Source: an uncultured Pelagibacteraceae bacterium
Lineage (GTDB): Bacteria > Pseudomonadota > Alphaproteobacteria > Pelagibacterales > Pelagibacteraceae
Direction of reading: 5' to 3'
Length of the DNA stretch: 64,000 nucleotides
NCBI GenBank assembly: GCA_902541315.1
Contig: CACBQF010000001.1
Location: 124,001-188,000, forward strand
Below are positions 39,801-49,044 of the stretch, piece by piece. The notes beneath the pieces are model-generated. The model was not told the DNA's origin and ran no database searches. It saw nothing but the letters and a program-made list of their open reading frames with translations. The position numbers and the translations under genes were made by a program. Position 1 is the first letter of the stretch. Each line of letters begins with the position of its first letter.

Positions 39801-41365
39801 TGTCTAAAAAAATGATAAAGTGGTCTGTATTTATCTGATAAAACTGCTAACGGTGTATCATCACCCATAGAACCCGTTGCCTCTTTAGCGTCTTCTGCCA
39901 TTGGATGTAAAATTAACTCTAAGTCTTCTAAGCTTATTCCGAAAGTGTGTTGTCGTCTCCTTAGATCCTCGCCATCAAAATTATGTTTCTCATTAGAAAT
40001 CAATAATTTTTCATCTAAATCTATTATCTGAGAATTAAAATGTTTATATTCTTTCGCTAAATAGTCTTTAATTTGGTTATTCGTAAATAATTTACCTTTT
40101 TCAATTCTAACCCCAATTATCTCACCAGGGCCTAGTCTACCTTTGGATAAAATTCTTTTTTCATTTAACTCAATCATTCCAGTTTCAGATCCAGCAAAGA
40201 GAAACTTATCTTTTGTTATTGCGTATCTTAAGGGTCTTAAACCATTACGGTCATTTGCTGCAATAACCCACTCATTATCTGTTGCAGCAATTGCTGCAGG
40301 ACCATCCCAAGGTTCCATAGTACTATTTAAAAAATTAAACAGTTGTTGATGGTTTTTTGGTAGAGTTTTATTTCTTTTTGACCAAGCATCAGGGATCATC
40401 ATTAATTTTGCTAAAGGAGCGGGTTGACCTGATTTATTTAATAACTCAAAAACATTATCTAGGGCCGCAGAGTCTGAAACACCTTTTTGAATAACTGGTT
40501 TTAAATTTTCAATATTTTCAAAAAAAGGACTACTCATCTCTTGTTCGTGAACTCTCATCCAGTTTTTGTTTCCTTTATAAGTATTAATTTCACCATTATG
40601 GGCGACTGCTCTAAACGGTTGAGCCAAACTCCAGCTCGGAGCGGTGTTGGTTGAAAATCTCTGATGAAAAATTGCAAATCTTGAAATAAATCTCACATCT
40701 TTTAAATCCAAGAAAAAATCTGAAATAGCCTCAGCTAAAAACATGCCTTTATAGATAATTGATTTAGCGCTTATTGAACAAATATAAAAATTATTTAATG
40801 ATAAATTGAACGCTTTATTCTCAATTTTTTTTCTTGTTTCATAAATTTTTCTCTCAAGATCTTTATCAAGTAGATTTTTATTATTTGCTTTGAAAAGTAC
40901 TTGAATTATCTCTGGCATTGTTTGAAGAGCCTTTTCTCCTAAAACTTTTGGATTAACTGGCACCTGCCTCCAACCATAAATACTAAAATCATTTTTAGTT
41001 AACTCACTTTCTACAATTGTTTTACAGCTTTCCTGTGCAGCATAATCATTCCTAGGTAAAAAAATCATCCCAACACAAATATCAGAGCCATCGTGTGTGT
41101 GACCTGTAACTTCTATTTTTTCAATAAAGAAATCTTTAGGTATTTCTAAATGTATTCCTGCCCCATCACCCGTTTTTCCATCAGCATCAACAGCCCCTCG
41201 ATGCCAAACAGCTTTTAAAGCTTCAATTCCATATTCTACAACTTCTCTTGATTTTTTTCCCTCTGTCGATGCAATTAACCCTACTCCACATGCATCATGT
41301 TCCATCTCTTTAGAATAAACATTATTTTTAGCAAGTAATTCTAAATTTTTCTTATAAGTACTCAT
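36860..41365 (-). CDS. gltB: Glutamate synthase (NADPH) large subunit
   Basis: Makes two glutamates from glutamine and 2-oxoglutarate. The 1501 residues match the family. The class II glutaminase domain begins at C26 in HDACGVGLIAS after a 25-residue propeptide that is removed on maturation. Then come the central domain, the FMN/3Fe-4S synthase domain (GEGGEDANRFK, HNGGTGATP and the cysteine cluster in CIMVRQCHSNTCPVGVC), and the C-terminal beta-helix (GGTAVILGDVG, GMTGGMAFIYD). It begins at the last base of gltD. With glutamine synthetase (not in the window) this is the main ammonium assimilation route. Confidence 0.97.
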   Translation of the reverse strand: MSTYKKNLELLAKNNVYSKEMEHDACGVGLIASTEGKKSREVVEYGIEALKAVWHRGAVDADGKTGDGAGIHLEIPKDFFIEKIEVTGHTHDGSDICVGMIFLPRNDYAAQESCKTIVESELTKNDFSIYGWRQVPVNPKVLGEKALQTMPEIIQVLFKANNKNLLDKDLERKIYETRKKIENKAFNLSLNNFYICSISAKSIIYKGMFLAEAISDFFLDLKDVRFISRFAIFHQRFSTNTAPSWSLAQPFRAVAHNGEINTYKGNKNWMRVHEQEMSSPFFENIENLKPVIQKGVSDSAALDNVFELLNKSGQPAPLAKLMMIPDAWSKRNKTLPKNHQQLFNFLNSTMEPWDGPAAIAATDNEWVIAANDRNGLRPLRYAITKDKFLFAGSETGMIELNEKRILSKGRLGPGEIIGVRIEKGKLFTNNQIKDYLAKEYKHFNSQIIDLDEKLLISNEKHNFDGEDLRRRQHTFGISLEDLELILHPMAEDAKEATGSMGDDTPLAVLSDKYRPLYHFFRQNFSQVTNPPIDSLRENKVMSLKTRFGNLGNILDFDTLTKENIYVLNSPVLSNSQFNKFINFFGKNSVSIDCTFSNEQNLFDSIKRIQKESEIAVRQGVTQLVLSDKDISDKRMPMPMLLCVGAINTFLIDKKLRGYVSINVQSGEALDTHSFATLIGVGATTVNPYIAFDSLYQRHEKKLFGQYSFDECVERYIKSVNAGLLKIMSKMGISVLSSYRGGCNFETVGLSRSIVDDYFPGVTSKISGIGLSGIEKKIRVIHKEAFESTDTVLPIGGIYRYRKNGETHQYQGRLIHLLQSAVGLNSYSAYKKYAEGIYNLPPINLRDLIDFRKKKLGPSIQISEVEPIEKILRRFGSGSMSHGALSKEAHETLAIGMNRIKGASCSGEGGEDANRFKIMDSGDSANSRVKQIASARFGVTINYLNNCNEIEIKIAQGAKPGEGGQLPGFKVTDEIAKLRHSTPGVTLISPPPHHDIYSIEDLAQLIYDLKQINPKARIGVKLVASSGVGTIAAGVAKAKADIILISGHNGGTGATPQTSVKYVGIPWEMGLTEANQVLTLNNLRHKVTLRTDGGIKTGRDVVIAAMMGAEEYGVATTALVAMGCIMVRQCHSNTCPVGVCTQDEKLREKFTGTPDKVVNLFTFIAKEVREILASLGFKSLNEVIGRTDLLMQVSKASPNLDDLDLNPLFVQADPGNNKRYCEISEINEVPDTLDQEIWPQIEKALDNSEKINNEFLIQNTNRAVGTRISHHLYKKYGYEKLEENFLTLDFKGSAGQSFGAFTAKGLKLNLKGDANDYVGKGLSGATISIKLPDESNLISNENTIIGNTVLYGATSGKLFAAGQAGDRFAVRNSGAITVIEGCDSNGCEYMTGGTAVILGDVGDNFAAGMTGGMAFIYDKSKEFEKKVNPDSVVWQNVETEYWSKFLKELVLEHSNETGSNLSKKIIDDFENELKNFVQVCPKEMIDKLKNPISIKPKIQKVS

Positions 41366-42804
41366 TATGCAACTTTTGATTTTTTTAATTCGATATTTTC
41401 AAGATAAGACTTGATTGATGACGCAGCATCTCTTCCATCTTTTATTGCCCATACCACTAAAGATGCACCTCTTACAATATCTCCAGCAGCAAAAACACCT
41501 TTGATATTTGTCTCCATAGTATCAAAGTCAGCTTTTATTGTTCCCCATTTTGTAACTTGTAACTCTTGTGCTTCAAATAATAATGGCAAGTTTTCTGGAT
41601 CAAATCCTAAAGCTTTTATTACCATATCTGCTTTAATTTCAAATTCAGATCCTTGTTTAATTTCTGGTCTTCTTCTACCTGAGTCGTCTGGATCTCCAAG
41701 TTGAATTTGATCTACAATTAATTTTTCAATTTTATTTTTGCCTTTAAATTCTTTTGGACTAGACAACCAAACAAATTCAACACCTTCTTCTTCAGCGTTA
41801 GCTACTTCTCTTGCAGATCCAGGCATATTATCTTTATCTCTTCTATATAAGCATTTAACCGAGTTAGCTTTTTGTCTTACTGAGGTTCGAACACAATCCA
41901 TTGCTGTGTCCCCGCCTCCAATAACTACAACATCTTTACCCTCAGCATTTAATATGCCTTTATCAAATAAATCAACTTTATCTCCCAATCCTTTTTTGTT
42001 TGATGCAGTTAAAAACTCCATAGCAGGAAAAATATTATCTAGGTCGTTCCCTGGTAGGTCAATTTCTCTTGCTTTATAAACCCCAGTAGCAATTAAAATT
42101 GCATCATGTTTTTTTCTCAGTTGCTCTAGAGTTGCATCCTTACCAACCTCAAAATTTTGTTCAAATTTGATTCCACCATCTTTTAACAATTTTGTTCTTC
42201 TCTCAACTACATGTTTTTCTAATTTAAAATTAGGTATACCATAAATTAATAAACCACCCGCCCTGTCATATCTGTCATATACGGTTATTTGATATCCATT
42301 CTTTCTAAGTTGCTCCGCAGCTGCAAGTCCTGCAGGACCAGCACCAATTATTCCAACACTTTGATTTTTTTCATTTTTAATTGAGATTGGCTTTACCCAA
42401 CCGTTTTCCCAAGCACTATCTGTAATATATTTTTCGACTGATCCAATTGTTACCGTGCCATGTCCTGACTGCTCAATAACGCAGTTTCCCTCACATAATC
42501 TGTCTTGGGGGCATATTCTACCACAAACCTCAGGCATATTATTTGTGCTTTGAGATAACTCATAAGCCTCTTTTAACCTGCCTTCAGCAGTCAATTTGAG
42601 CCAATCTGGAATGTTGTTACTTAACGGACAATGAACTTGACAAAAAGGAACACCGCATTGAGAGCATCTACTAGACTGCTCTTGTGCTTTTTGAGTTATA
42701 AATTCGTCATAAATTTCATTAAAATCAACTTTTCTTTTATCTACTTCTCTTTTAGGTGGAGTTTGTTGACCTATTTTGACGAATTTTAACATTTTATCAG
42801 TCAT
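41365..42804 (-). CDS. gltD: Glutamate synthase small subunit
   Basis: FAD/NADPH-binding subunit that passes electrons to GltB. 479 residues. Two cysteine clusters at the N-terminus for 4Fe-4S centres (CSQCGVPFCQVHCP and CGRICPQDRLCEGNC), FAD-binding GAGPAGLAAAEQLRK, NADPH-binding GGGDTAMDCVRT, and the C-terminal AAGDIVRGASLVVWAI. It is the first gene of gltD-gltB, with the order reversed relative to E. coli. A 7-bp inverted repeat lies 57-77 bp upstream and may regulate it. Confidence 0.97.
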   Translation of the reverse strand: MTDKMLKFVKIGQQTPPKREVDKRKVDFNEIYDEFITQKAQEQSSRCSQCGVPFCQVHCPLSNNIPDWLKLTAEGRLKEAYELSQSTNNMPEVCGRICPQDRLCEGNCVIEQSGHGTVTIGSVEKYITDSAWENGWVKPISIKNEKNQSVGIIGAGPAGLAAAEQLRKNGYQITVYDRYDRAGGLLIYGIPNFKLEKHVVERRTKLLKDGGIKFEQNFEVGKDATLEQLRKKHDAILIATGVYKAREIDLPGNDLDNIFPAMEFLTASNKKGLGDKVDLFDKGILNAEGKDVVVIGGGDTAMDCVRTSVRQKANSVKCLYRRDKDNMPGSAREVANAEEEGVEFVWLSSPKEFKGKNKIEKLIVDQIQLGDPDDSGRRRPEIKQGSEFEIKADMVIKALGFDPENLPLLFEAQELQVTKWGTIKADFDTMETNIKGVFAAGDIVRGASLVVWAIKDGRDAASSIKSYLENIELKKSKVA

Positions 42805-42860
42805 AATTTTTTTAATTTTGTCGCAAGATATACATTGTTTTTATTAGTAAAAGAAATATA

Positions 42861-42881
42861 TAGGTCAGTTAATTTGACCTA
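42861..42881. promoter_or_regulatory. Inverted repeat in the gltD / uppP divergent region
   Basis: Perfect 7-bp arms TAGGTCA (42861-42867) and TGACCTA (42875-42881) around a 7-bp AT-rich spacer. Centre-to-centre spacing of the half sites is 14 bp, near one and a half helical turns. It lies 57 bp upstream of gltD and 107 bp upstream of uppP in the longest intergenic gap of this part of the window. It resembles a dimeric regulator site; it is a poor terminator because no T-tract follows and no gene ends here. The regulator is unknown. Confidence 0.4.
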
Positions 42882-42987
42882 ATTATAACAATATTTAGCT
42901 TAAAACCTAGTTATTCTGATTTTTGCATATCTAATATGATTAAATCGAATTGTTTAAAATGAATATTTTTTAAGTTACGACACTTGT

Positions 42988-43755
42988 ATGTTTCGAGATT
43001 TTATAGAAATTTTAATTCTTTCTTCAGTTCAAGGAGTTTCTGAATTTTTACCCGTAAGCTCATCAGCTCATTTAATATTGGTATCAAATTTTTATGATTT
43101 AGAGACAAGTTCTTTGTTGATAGATATAAGTTTACATTTAGGCTCGTTAATTGCAGTAATTTTTTATTTTAGAAAAGAGTTATTTGATCTAAAAAATAAT
43201 AATAAATTATTAAATTTAATAATTATTGGTTCTTTGCCTTTAATAATATTCGGATATATTTTGTACACCACTGAATTTATTCATCTTTTAAGAAACACAA
43301 AAATAATTGCATCAACAACATTGTTTTTTGGATTTATACTTTTTTTTGCTGATCAAAGAAAAACTGATCGAAATATCTCTACAGATTTGAATATTAAGTC
43401 AGTTTTATTAATAGGTTTATTTCAAATATTAGCATTAATACCAGGGGTTAGTAGAGCTGGAATAACAATTACTGCAGCAAGATTTTTAAATTTTAATAGA
43501 ATTGACTCCAGTAAAATTTCTTTTTTACTATCAATACCTGCTTTAGCAGGAGCAAGCTTCCTAGGTTTAAGGGAGGCTTTTGAACAATCTATAGAAATAA
43601 ATTATTTATTATTAATTGCCACTTCATTATCATTCATGTTTTCATTTTTTACAATTAAATATTTCCTTAAATTTATAAATAAAATTTCCTTCAATATATT
43701 TGTAGCATATCGAATAATTCTTGGCTTAATTTTATTTTTAATAATATATACTTAG
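42988..43755 (+). CDS. uppP: Undecaprenyl-diphosphatase
   Basis: Polytopic membrane phosphatase (255 residues, about 7-8 hydrophobic segments) that recycles undecaprenyl pyrophosphate, the lipid carrier for peptidoglycan and surface polysaccharide. The two active-site motifs are intact: GVSEFLPVSSSAHL at 16-29 and PGVSRAG near 151. Length is slightly below the usual ~265-275. Its stop TAG shares bases with the stop of the convergent EamA gene (4-bp overlap). Confidence 0.95.
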   Translation: MFRDFIEILILSSVQGVSEFLPVSSSAHLILVSNFYDLETSSLLIDISLHLGSLIAVIFYFRKELFDLKNNNKLLNLIIIGSLPLIIFGYILYTTEFIHLLRNTKIIASTTLFFGFILFFADQRKTDRNISTDLNIKSVLLIGLFQILALIPGVSRAGITITAARFLNFNRIDSSKISFLLSIPALAGASFLGLREAFEQSIEINYLLLIATSLSFMFSFFTIKYFLKFINKISFNIFVAYRIILGLILFLIIYT

Positions 43756-44642
43756 TTACTTTTCTTAATTAATGGAACTAATTGAGATAATAAGACTCCA
43801 CTTAATATGAAAAAACAACCAAGTAAATTATTAATTCCTAATATTTGATTTAAAAGAAACCAAGCAGCAATCGTTGCAAATACACCTTCCAAAGAAAAAA
43901 TTATTGCTGCTGGTGCTGGTGTTATATTTCTTTGGGCATAGATTTGTAAAACAAAAGCAAAACCACCTGACAAGATTCCAGCATATAAGATTGAGTCTAT
44001 TTCATTCAAAATATTATCAATTACAAATTCTTCAGAAAACAAAGCTATAATAAATGAAAATAAAGCAACTAGTAAAGTTTGAATTGCACCTATTGTCAGT
44101 GGTAAGTTATACTTTTTAATAATCATTCCAGTAAAAATAATATGTGTGCTCCAAAATAAAGCTCCCAAAACTACAAGAGTATCACCTAATCTAACAGTTG
44201 CATCATGAAAATTTGTTAATAAATATCCACCAATTAAACATAAAATTACTGAAGGCCATACACTCCAATGCAAAAAATCTTTTTTGAAAATGAAAACAAT
44301 TATTGGGACCATCGGCACATAAAAAATTGTAAAAAAAGCAGCATTTGCTACATCGGTGTAAAGCAATGCAACCTGTTGCAATGCTGAGCCTAAAAATAAC
44401 GACACTCCAATTAAAAAGGATAAAATAATAAATGTTTTCGTATCAAGTTTAAATTCCTTTTTTAGTTTTTTTACCTCAAACAATAATGCTAAAGGAATGA
44501 TTGCTAAAAAACCTACAAAAAATCTTACGGAATTGAAAGTGAATGGACCGATGTCGTCCATACCTGTATCCTGTGCAATGAATGTAGTCCCCCAAATGAA
44601 AGTGCATAGTAATGCACTAGATAATGAGAGAGTTTTTGACAT
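43752..44642 (-). CDS. EamA-family (DMT superfamily) transporter
   Basis: Membrane protein of 296 residues with about ten hydrophobic segments, arranged as two EamA repeats of five. The N-terminal FIWGTTFIAQD motif and late YAQRNITPAPAAIIFSLEGVFA and LNQILG segments are typical drug/metabolite transporter signatures. Members export or import small metabolites such as amino acids; nothing here fixes the substrate. It follows aceF by 5 bp on the same strand, so may be read with the pyruvate dehydrogenase genes. Confidence 0.88.
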   Translation of the reverse strand: MSKTLSLSSALLCTFIWGTTFIAQDTGMDDIGPFTFNSVRFFVGFLAIIPLALLFEVKKLKKEFKLDTKTFIILSFLIGVSLFLGSALQQVALLYTDVANAAFFTIFYVPMVPIIVFIFKKDFLHWSVWPSVILCLIGGYLLTNFHDATVRLGDTLVVLGALFWSTHIIFTGMIIKKYNLPLTIGAIQTLLVALFSFIIALFSEEFVIDNILNEIDSILYAGILSGGFAFVLQIYAQRNITPAPAAIIFSLEGVFATIAAWFLLNQILGINNLLGCFFILSGVLLSQLVPLIKKSN

Positions 44643-44647
44643 ATTCT

Positions 44648-45910
44648 TTATACAGCTAATTTATAAGCAAAATTTTTTCCCAGATTATCTTTCAAATCGT
44701 TGTTAAATCGAGCAGCTTCAGCTCCATCAATTATTCTATGATCATATGATAAAGATAAAGGTAGAATTGTTCGAGTTATGAACTTTCCATCAATAAAAAT
44801 TTGTTTTTTTTGAGATTTGCCAACTCCTAGGATTGCAACTTCAGGATAATTTATAATTGGTGTAAAAAAAGAACCACCAATACCTCCTAGACTTGTTATG
44901 GTCATGGAGCCACCAAATAATTCTTTTTTATCAATTTTAAGATTTTTACATTGATCACTTATTTTTTTTAGTTCAGTACCTATTAAAGATATATTCTTAT
45001 TATCAGCATTTCTTAATTTTGGTACCATAAGCCCATGCTTAGTATCCACAGCTATTCCAATATGATAATATTTTTTAAAAGTCATTTTTCCTTTATCAAT
45101 TTCATCAATAGATGAATTAAAATTTGGAAATTTTTTAAGTGATGTAGTTAAAGCTTTGACAATAAAAGCTAAAGGAGTAATTTTTTTTTTTTCTCCAGTG
45201 TAAATATCTGTAAGAGAAGTTCTAAACTCCTCTAATTCAGTTATATCTGCTTCATCGTGATTGGTCACATGAGGAATATTGGACCAAGAATTCATAAGAT
45301 ATTTAGATGAAAGTCTTTTTACTCTTGGAATATCCTTTATTTCTGTTTTTCCAAATTCGGAGTGAGGATACTCTAGTTCTATCATTTCATCTTTTTTTAA
45401 TTCTTTTTCAATATTTCTCTCAGGGGTTTTTGCAACAAATGACTTAACATCATTTTCAGTTACTCTTCCTAATCTTTCACTACCTTCAACTTTGCTAATA
45501 TCGATACCAAGTTCTCTAGCAAATTTTCTGACTTTTGGTGAGGCTGAAGTTTTTTTTGAAAAATCTTTTACGATAATATTTTTTAGTCTAACTTCTTTTT
45601 CAATTTCTATTTTGTTGTCTTTGATATTTTCTTTTTTGATTGATTGTATTTCTTTAGTCTCTACATTGTTATTTTTTAATTCAATTTCTAAAATCTTACT
45701 ACCTTCAGAAACCTTATCACCAACTTTTAAGTTTAATTCTGTAACTAATCCATTATGTAATGAGGGAATTTCAACGCTTGATTTATCACTTTCAATTGTG
45801 ATTAAAGGATCATTTTTTTTAATCTCTTGACCTTTTTTGATTAAAATTTCAATAACCTCTACATCTTTGAATTCACCAATGTTTGGAACTTTTATATCTT
45901 TTTTTGGCAT
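44648..45910 (-). CDS. aceF: Pyruvate dehydrogenase E2, dihydrolipoamide acetyltransferase
   Basis: 420 residues from the ATG at 45910, which directly precedes the conserved start of the lipoyl domain; an upstream in-frame start would add 26 unrelated residues within the end of aceE. Domains: one lipoyl domain (1-76) with the lipoylated K43 in ESDKSSVEIPS, a flexible Lys/Glu-rich linker, the subunit-binding domain (about 125-165, SASPKVRKFARELGI), then the catalytic acetyltransferase core ending in SYDHRIIDGAEAA with the active-site histidine. It is one base downstream of aceE. E3 is not in the window. Confidence 0.94.
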   Translation of the reverse strand: MPKKDIKVPNIGEFKDVEVIEILIKKGQEIKKNDPLITIESDKSSVEIPSLHNGLVTELNLKVGDKVSEGSKILEIELKNNNVETKEIQSIKKENIKDNKIEIEKEVRLKNIIVKDFSKKTSASPKVRKFARELGIDISKVEGSERLGRVTENDVKSFVAKTPERNIEKELKKDEMIELEYPHSEFGKTEIKDIPRVKRLSSKYLMNSWSNIPHVTNHDEADITELEEFRTSLTDIYTGEKKKITPLAFIVKALTTSLKKFPNFNSSIDEIDKGKMTFKKYYHIGIAVDTKHGLMVPKLRNADNKNISLIGTELKKISDQCKNLKIDKKELFGGSMTITSLGGIGGSFFTPIINYPEVAILGVGKSQKKQIFIDGKFITRTILPLSLSYDHRIIDGAEAARFNNDLKDNLGKNFAYKLAV

Positions 45911-45911
45911 T

Positions 45912-48900
45912 CTATAGTTTTGTTGGCATAGGTTTATAAGTATCAATCTTATACTTTTTAATTGCTTCTTTAGCATATTTTGATGCAATAAGCTGTTCCT
46001 TAGCTAAAATGCTCAACCCATATGTTGTGATATGTTCCTTGTCAACCTCAAAAAATTTTCTTAACTCTTTTCTTGTATCACTTCGTCCAAATCCATCTGT
46101 TCCTAGTGAATAAAAACTTTTATTTACATAAGGTCTTATCTGATCGGAGTTCATTCTCATATAATCAGAGGCTGCTAAAATTGGTCCTTCAGCGTTACCT
46201 AAACATTTTTCTACATAGCTTTTTTTAGGTTCTTTATCAGGGTTTAAAAGATTATATCTCTCTACTTCAAGACCGTCCCTTCTTAATTCATTAAAGCTTG
46301 TTACACTCCAAATTTCACTATCGATTTGATATTCATTTTGTAATATTTCTGCACCAGCTATCATTTCTCTTAATATTGTGCCAGATCCAAGAAATTGAAT
46401 TTTAGTTTTTTTATACTTATTAAACTCCTTTATTTTGTACATTCCTTTTAAAATACCCTCCTCACATGATTTATCTTTTGGCATTTCTGGATGAGGATAA
46501 TTTTCATTCATGGTTGTAATATAATAAAAAATATTTTCTTTTTTTTCATGCATTCTTCTTAAACCTTCTCGAAAGATGACTGCAAGCTCATAATGAAATG
46601 TTGGATCATATGATCTGCAATTAGGAATAGTCGAAGCCATTAAATGACTATGACCATCCTGATGTTGTAAACCCTCTCCAGCAAGAGTTGTTCTTCCAGC
46701 AGTAGCTCCAATCAAAAATCCTCTAGACTGACTATCTGCACCTGCCCAAGCAAAATCACCAATTCTCTGAAAGCCAAACATTGAGTAGAAAAGATAAATT
46801 GGGATCATTTCAATATCATGATTGGTATATGAAGTTCCAGCAGCTATCCACGATGACATTGCTCCAGCTTCATTAATTCCTTCTTCTAAAACTTGACCGC
46901 TCTTTTCCTCTTTATACGAACTTAGTTGAGCAGAATCCTCTGGCTCATATTTTTGACCCTCATGAGCGTAAATTCCTATCTTTTGAAAAAATCCTTCCAT
47001 TCCAAAAGTTCTTGCTTCATCAGGAATGATTGGGACCAGTCTTGGCGCAACATTTTTATCTCTCAAAAGATTTGTCAACATTCTAACTAGTGCCATTGTA
47101 GTCGACATCTCTTTTTCACCTGTTGAAACTTTCATATTATCGAAAATGTCTTTTGGAGGTGCTTTAATAGGTTTTGCATAAGTAGTTCTCTCAGGAATAA
47201 AGCCACCCAACTGAAGTCTTCTCTCTTTAATATATTTTATTTCAGGGGAATTTTGATCTGGCTTATAATACTCAATATTTTTGACCTGCTGGTCTGTTAA
47301 TGGAACATCAAATCTATCTCTATAATACATTAGGTCTTCAACATCTAATTTTTTAGTCTGATGAGTTGTATTTACGCTCTCACCACTTTTACCCATGCCA
47401 TAACCCTTTATAGTCTTAGCAATTACTACGGTGGGACTACCGACATTTTTAGATGCTTTATCATATGCTGCAAAAACTTTATGGGGATCATGCCCACCTC
47501 TATTTAATCTCCAAATATCCTTATCTGAAAGACTTGAGACAAGTTCTGAAGTTTCTGGATATTTTCCAAAAAATTTTTCTCTAACGTAAGCTCCATCTCT
47601 TGCTTTCATTGCTTGATATTCTCCATCAACTGTTTCATTCATTGTCTTAATAAGATGGCCTGTTTTGTCATTTGCTAACAGTGAATCCCAATAAGAACCC
47701 CAAATTACTTTAATAACATTCCATCCAGCTCCTCTAAAAATTCCCTCTAATTCTTGTATAATTTTTCCATTACCTCGCACTGGACCGTCTAATCTTTGAA
47801 GGTTACAATTTATAACAAATATTAGATTATCTAAATTTTCCCTAGCAGCTAATCCAATTGCTCCTAAAGATTCTGGTTCATCCATTTCGCCATCACCTAA
47901 AAATGACCAAACTTTTCTACCCTCGTCCTTAATTAGGCCTCTATTAATCAAGTATTTCATATATCTTGCTTGATAAATCGCTAACATTGGTCCTAAACCC
48001 ATAGAGACTGTTGGAAATTGCCAAAAGTTTGGCATTAACCAAGGATGTGGATATGAAGATAAACCGCCAGGCTTAACTTCTTGTCTAAAACTGTCCAATT
48101 GTTTTTCATTAAGCCTTCCTTCAAGGAATGCTCTGGCATACATACCAGGTGCACTATGACCTTGAAAATAAACAAGATCTCCACCGAATTTATTATTTTT
48201 AGCTCTCCAAAAATGATTCATTCCAACATCATATAAAGTTGCTGCAGATGCAAAAGTTCCAATATGACCTCCAAGTTCAGGGAATTTTTTATTTGCTCTT
48301 ACCACCATTGCAGCAGCATTCCATCTAATTAATGATCTAATCCTTCTTTCAATATTCTGATCACCATTTGATTTCTTCTCCTCACTCACAGGAATCGTAT
48401 TTATATAAGGGGTATTTTGTGTGTATGGAATATTGGCGCCCTCCATGTAAGCTTTGTTAATTAATTCCTTAATCAAATAGTGAGCTCTGTGATTACCATC
48501 TTTTTCGATGACATCTGAAAGAGACTCTAACCATTCACTTGTCTCTAAAGGATCAATATCACCTTCCTTTACAACTTCAATTTTGCTAGGTTTTTCTTTC
48601 TCTAATTCTGGAATTTGCTTTTCTTGTTCTTTATTTTTCTTTAAAGAATTTTCTGCCTCTAAAATTAAATTTTCAGTATTTTTTGGAACCTCTTCTAATT
48701 TAGACAATTTTTTACTAGGGCTTGATATATTGAGAAGCAAATCCCCTTTTGAAACTTTATCACCAACTTTTACCTCGATGTTTTCAACTTTCCCTGAAAA
48801 AGTTGATGGAATTTCAACACTAGATTTGTCACTTTCAATAGTGACCACAGGATCATTTATTTTAATTTCTTGACCTTCTGTAACAAGTAATTCAATTACC

Positions 48901-48950
48901 TCAACATTTTCAAAATCACCGATATCAGGAACTAATAATTTTTCAGTCAT
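45912..48950 (-). CDS. aceE: Pyruvate dehydrogenase E1 (homodimeric AceE) with N-terminal lipoyl domain
   Basis: 1012 residues, about 125 more than the ~887 of E. coli AceE. The extra part is an N-terminal lipoyl domain (1-76) with the lipoylation lysine K42 in ESDKSSVEIPS, and a charged linker (77-130). The E1 proper starts near 131 (DPLETSEWLESL). ThDP-binding motif GDGEMDEPESLGA and its C-terminal NCNLQRLDGPVRGN are clear, as are HDPHKVFAAY and GEGLQHQDGHSH. It decarboxylates pyruvate and acetylates lipoyl groups. Most alphaproteobacteria use an alpha/beta E1 instead, so the homodimeric type is itself notable. Confidence 0.95.
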   Translation of the reverse strand: MTEKLLVPDIGDFENVEVIELLVTEGQEIKINDPVVTIESDKSSVEIPSTFSGKVENIEVKVGDKVSKGDLLLNISSPSKKLSKLEEVPKNTENLILEAENSLKKNKEQEKQIPELEKEKPSKIEVVKEGDIDPLETSEWLESLSDVIEKDGNHRAHYLIKELINKAYMEGANIPYTQNTPYINTIPVSEEKKSNGDQNIERRIRSLIRWNAAAMVVRANKKFPELGGHIGTFASAATLYDVGMNHFWRAKNNKFGGDLVYFQGHSAPGMYARAFLEGRLNEKQLDSFRQEVKPGGLSSYPHPWLMPNFWQFPTVSMGLGPMLAIYQARYMKYLINRGLIKDEGRKVWSFLGDGEMDEPESLGAIGLAARENLDNLIFVINCNLQRLDGPVRGNGKIIQELEGIFRGAGWNVIKVIWGSYWDSLLANDKTGHLIKTMNETVDGEYQAMKARDGAYVREKFFGKYPETSELVSSLSDKDIWRLNRGGHDPHKVFAAYDKASKNVGSPTVVIAKTIKGYGMGKSGESVNTTHQTKKLDVEDLMYYRDRFDVPLTDQQVKNIEYYKPDQNSPEIKYIKERRLQLGGFIPERTTYAKPIKAPPKDIFDNMKVSTGEKEMSTTMALVRMLTNLLRDKNVAPRLVPIIPDEARTFGMEGFFQKIGIYAHEGQKYEPEDSAQLSSYKEEKSGQVLEEGINEAGAMSSWIAAGTSYTNHDIEMIPIYLFYSMFGFQRIGDFAWAGADSQSRGFLIGATAGRTTLAGEGLQHQDGHSHLMASTIPNCRSYDPTFHYELAVIFREGLRRMHEKKENIFYYITTMNENYPHPEMPKDKSCEEGILKGMYKIKEFNKYKKTKIQFLGSGTILREMIAGAEILQNEYQIDSEIWSVTSFNELRRDGLEVERYNLLNPDKEPKKSYVEKCLGNAEGPILAASDYMRMNSDQIRPYVNKSFYSLGTDGFGRSDTRKELRKFFEVDKEHITTYGLSILAKEQLIASKYAKEAIKKYKIDTYKPMPTKL

Positions 48951-49044
48951 TTTTATGTTTTATACACTATAAAAATTTAGTTAATTGCAAATTTTAACAC
49001 ATTCTGTCCTATTTTTTGACACTCTTTTACTCTTAAATGCAAAA

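Noticed and set aside
41738-42079. 113-codon frame antisense to gltD
   Set aside because: Shadow of a strongly conserved gene; no independent family likeness, start signal or spacing to support it.
42805-42987. Riboswitch upstream of gltD or uppP
   Set aside because: Only a simple palindrome is visible; no conserved riboswitch core such as a glycine or SAM aptamer can be recognised.
45492-45830. 112-codon frame antisense to aceF, and a similar one at 48508-48873 antisense to aceE
   Set aside because: Both lie opposite the related lipoyl domains and linkers; their similarity to each other merely reflects the duplicated domain on the coding strand.
48951-49040. Short inverted repeat TGTC...GACA upstream of aceE as an operator
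   Set aside because: Arms of only 4 bp in AT-rich DNA are expected by chance.
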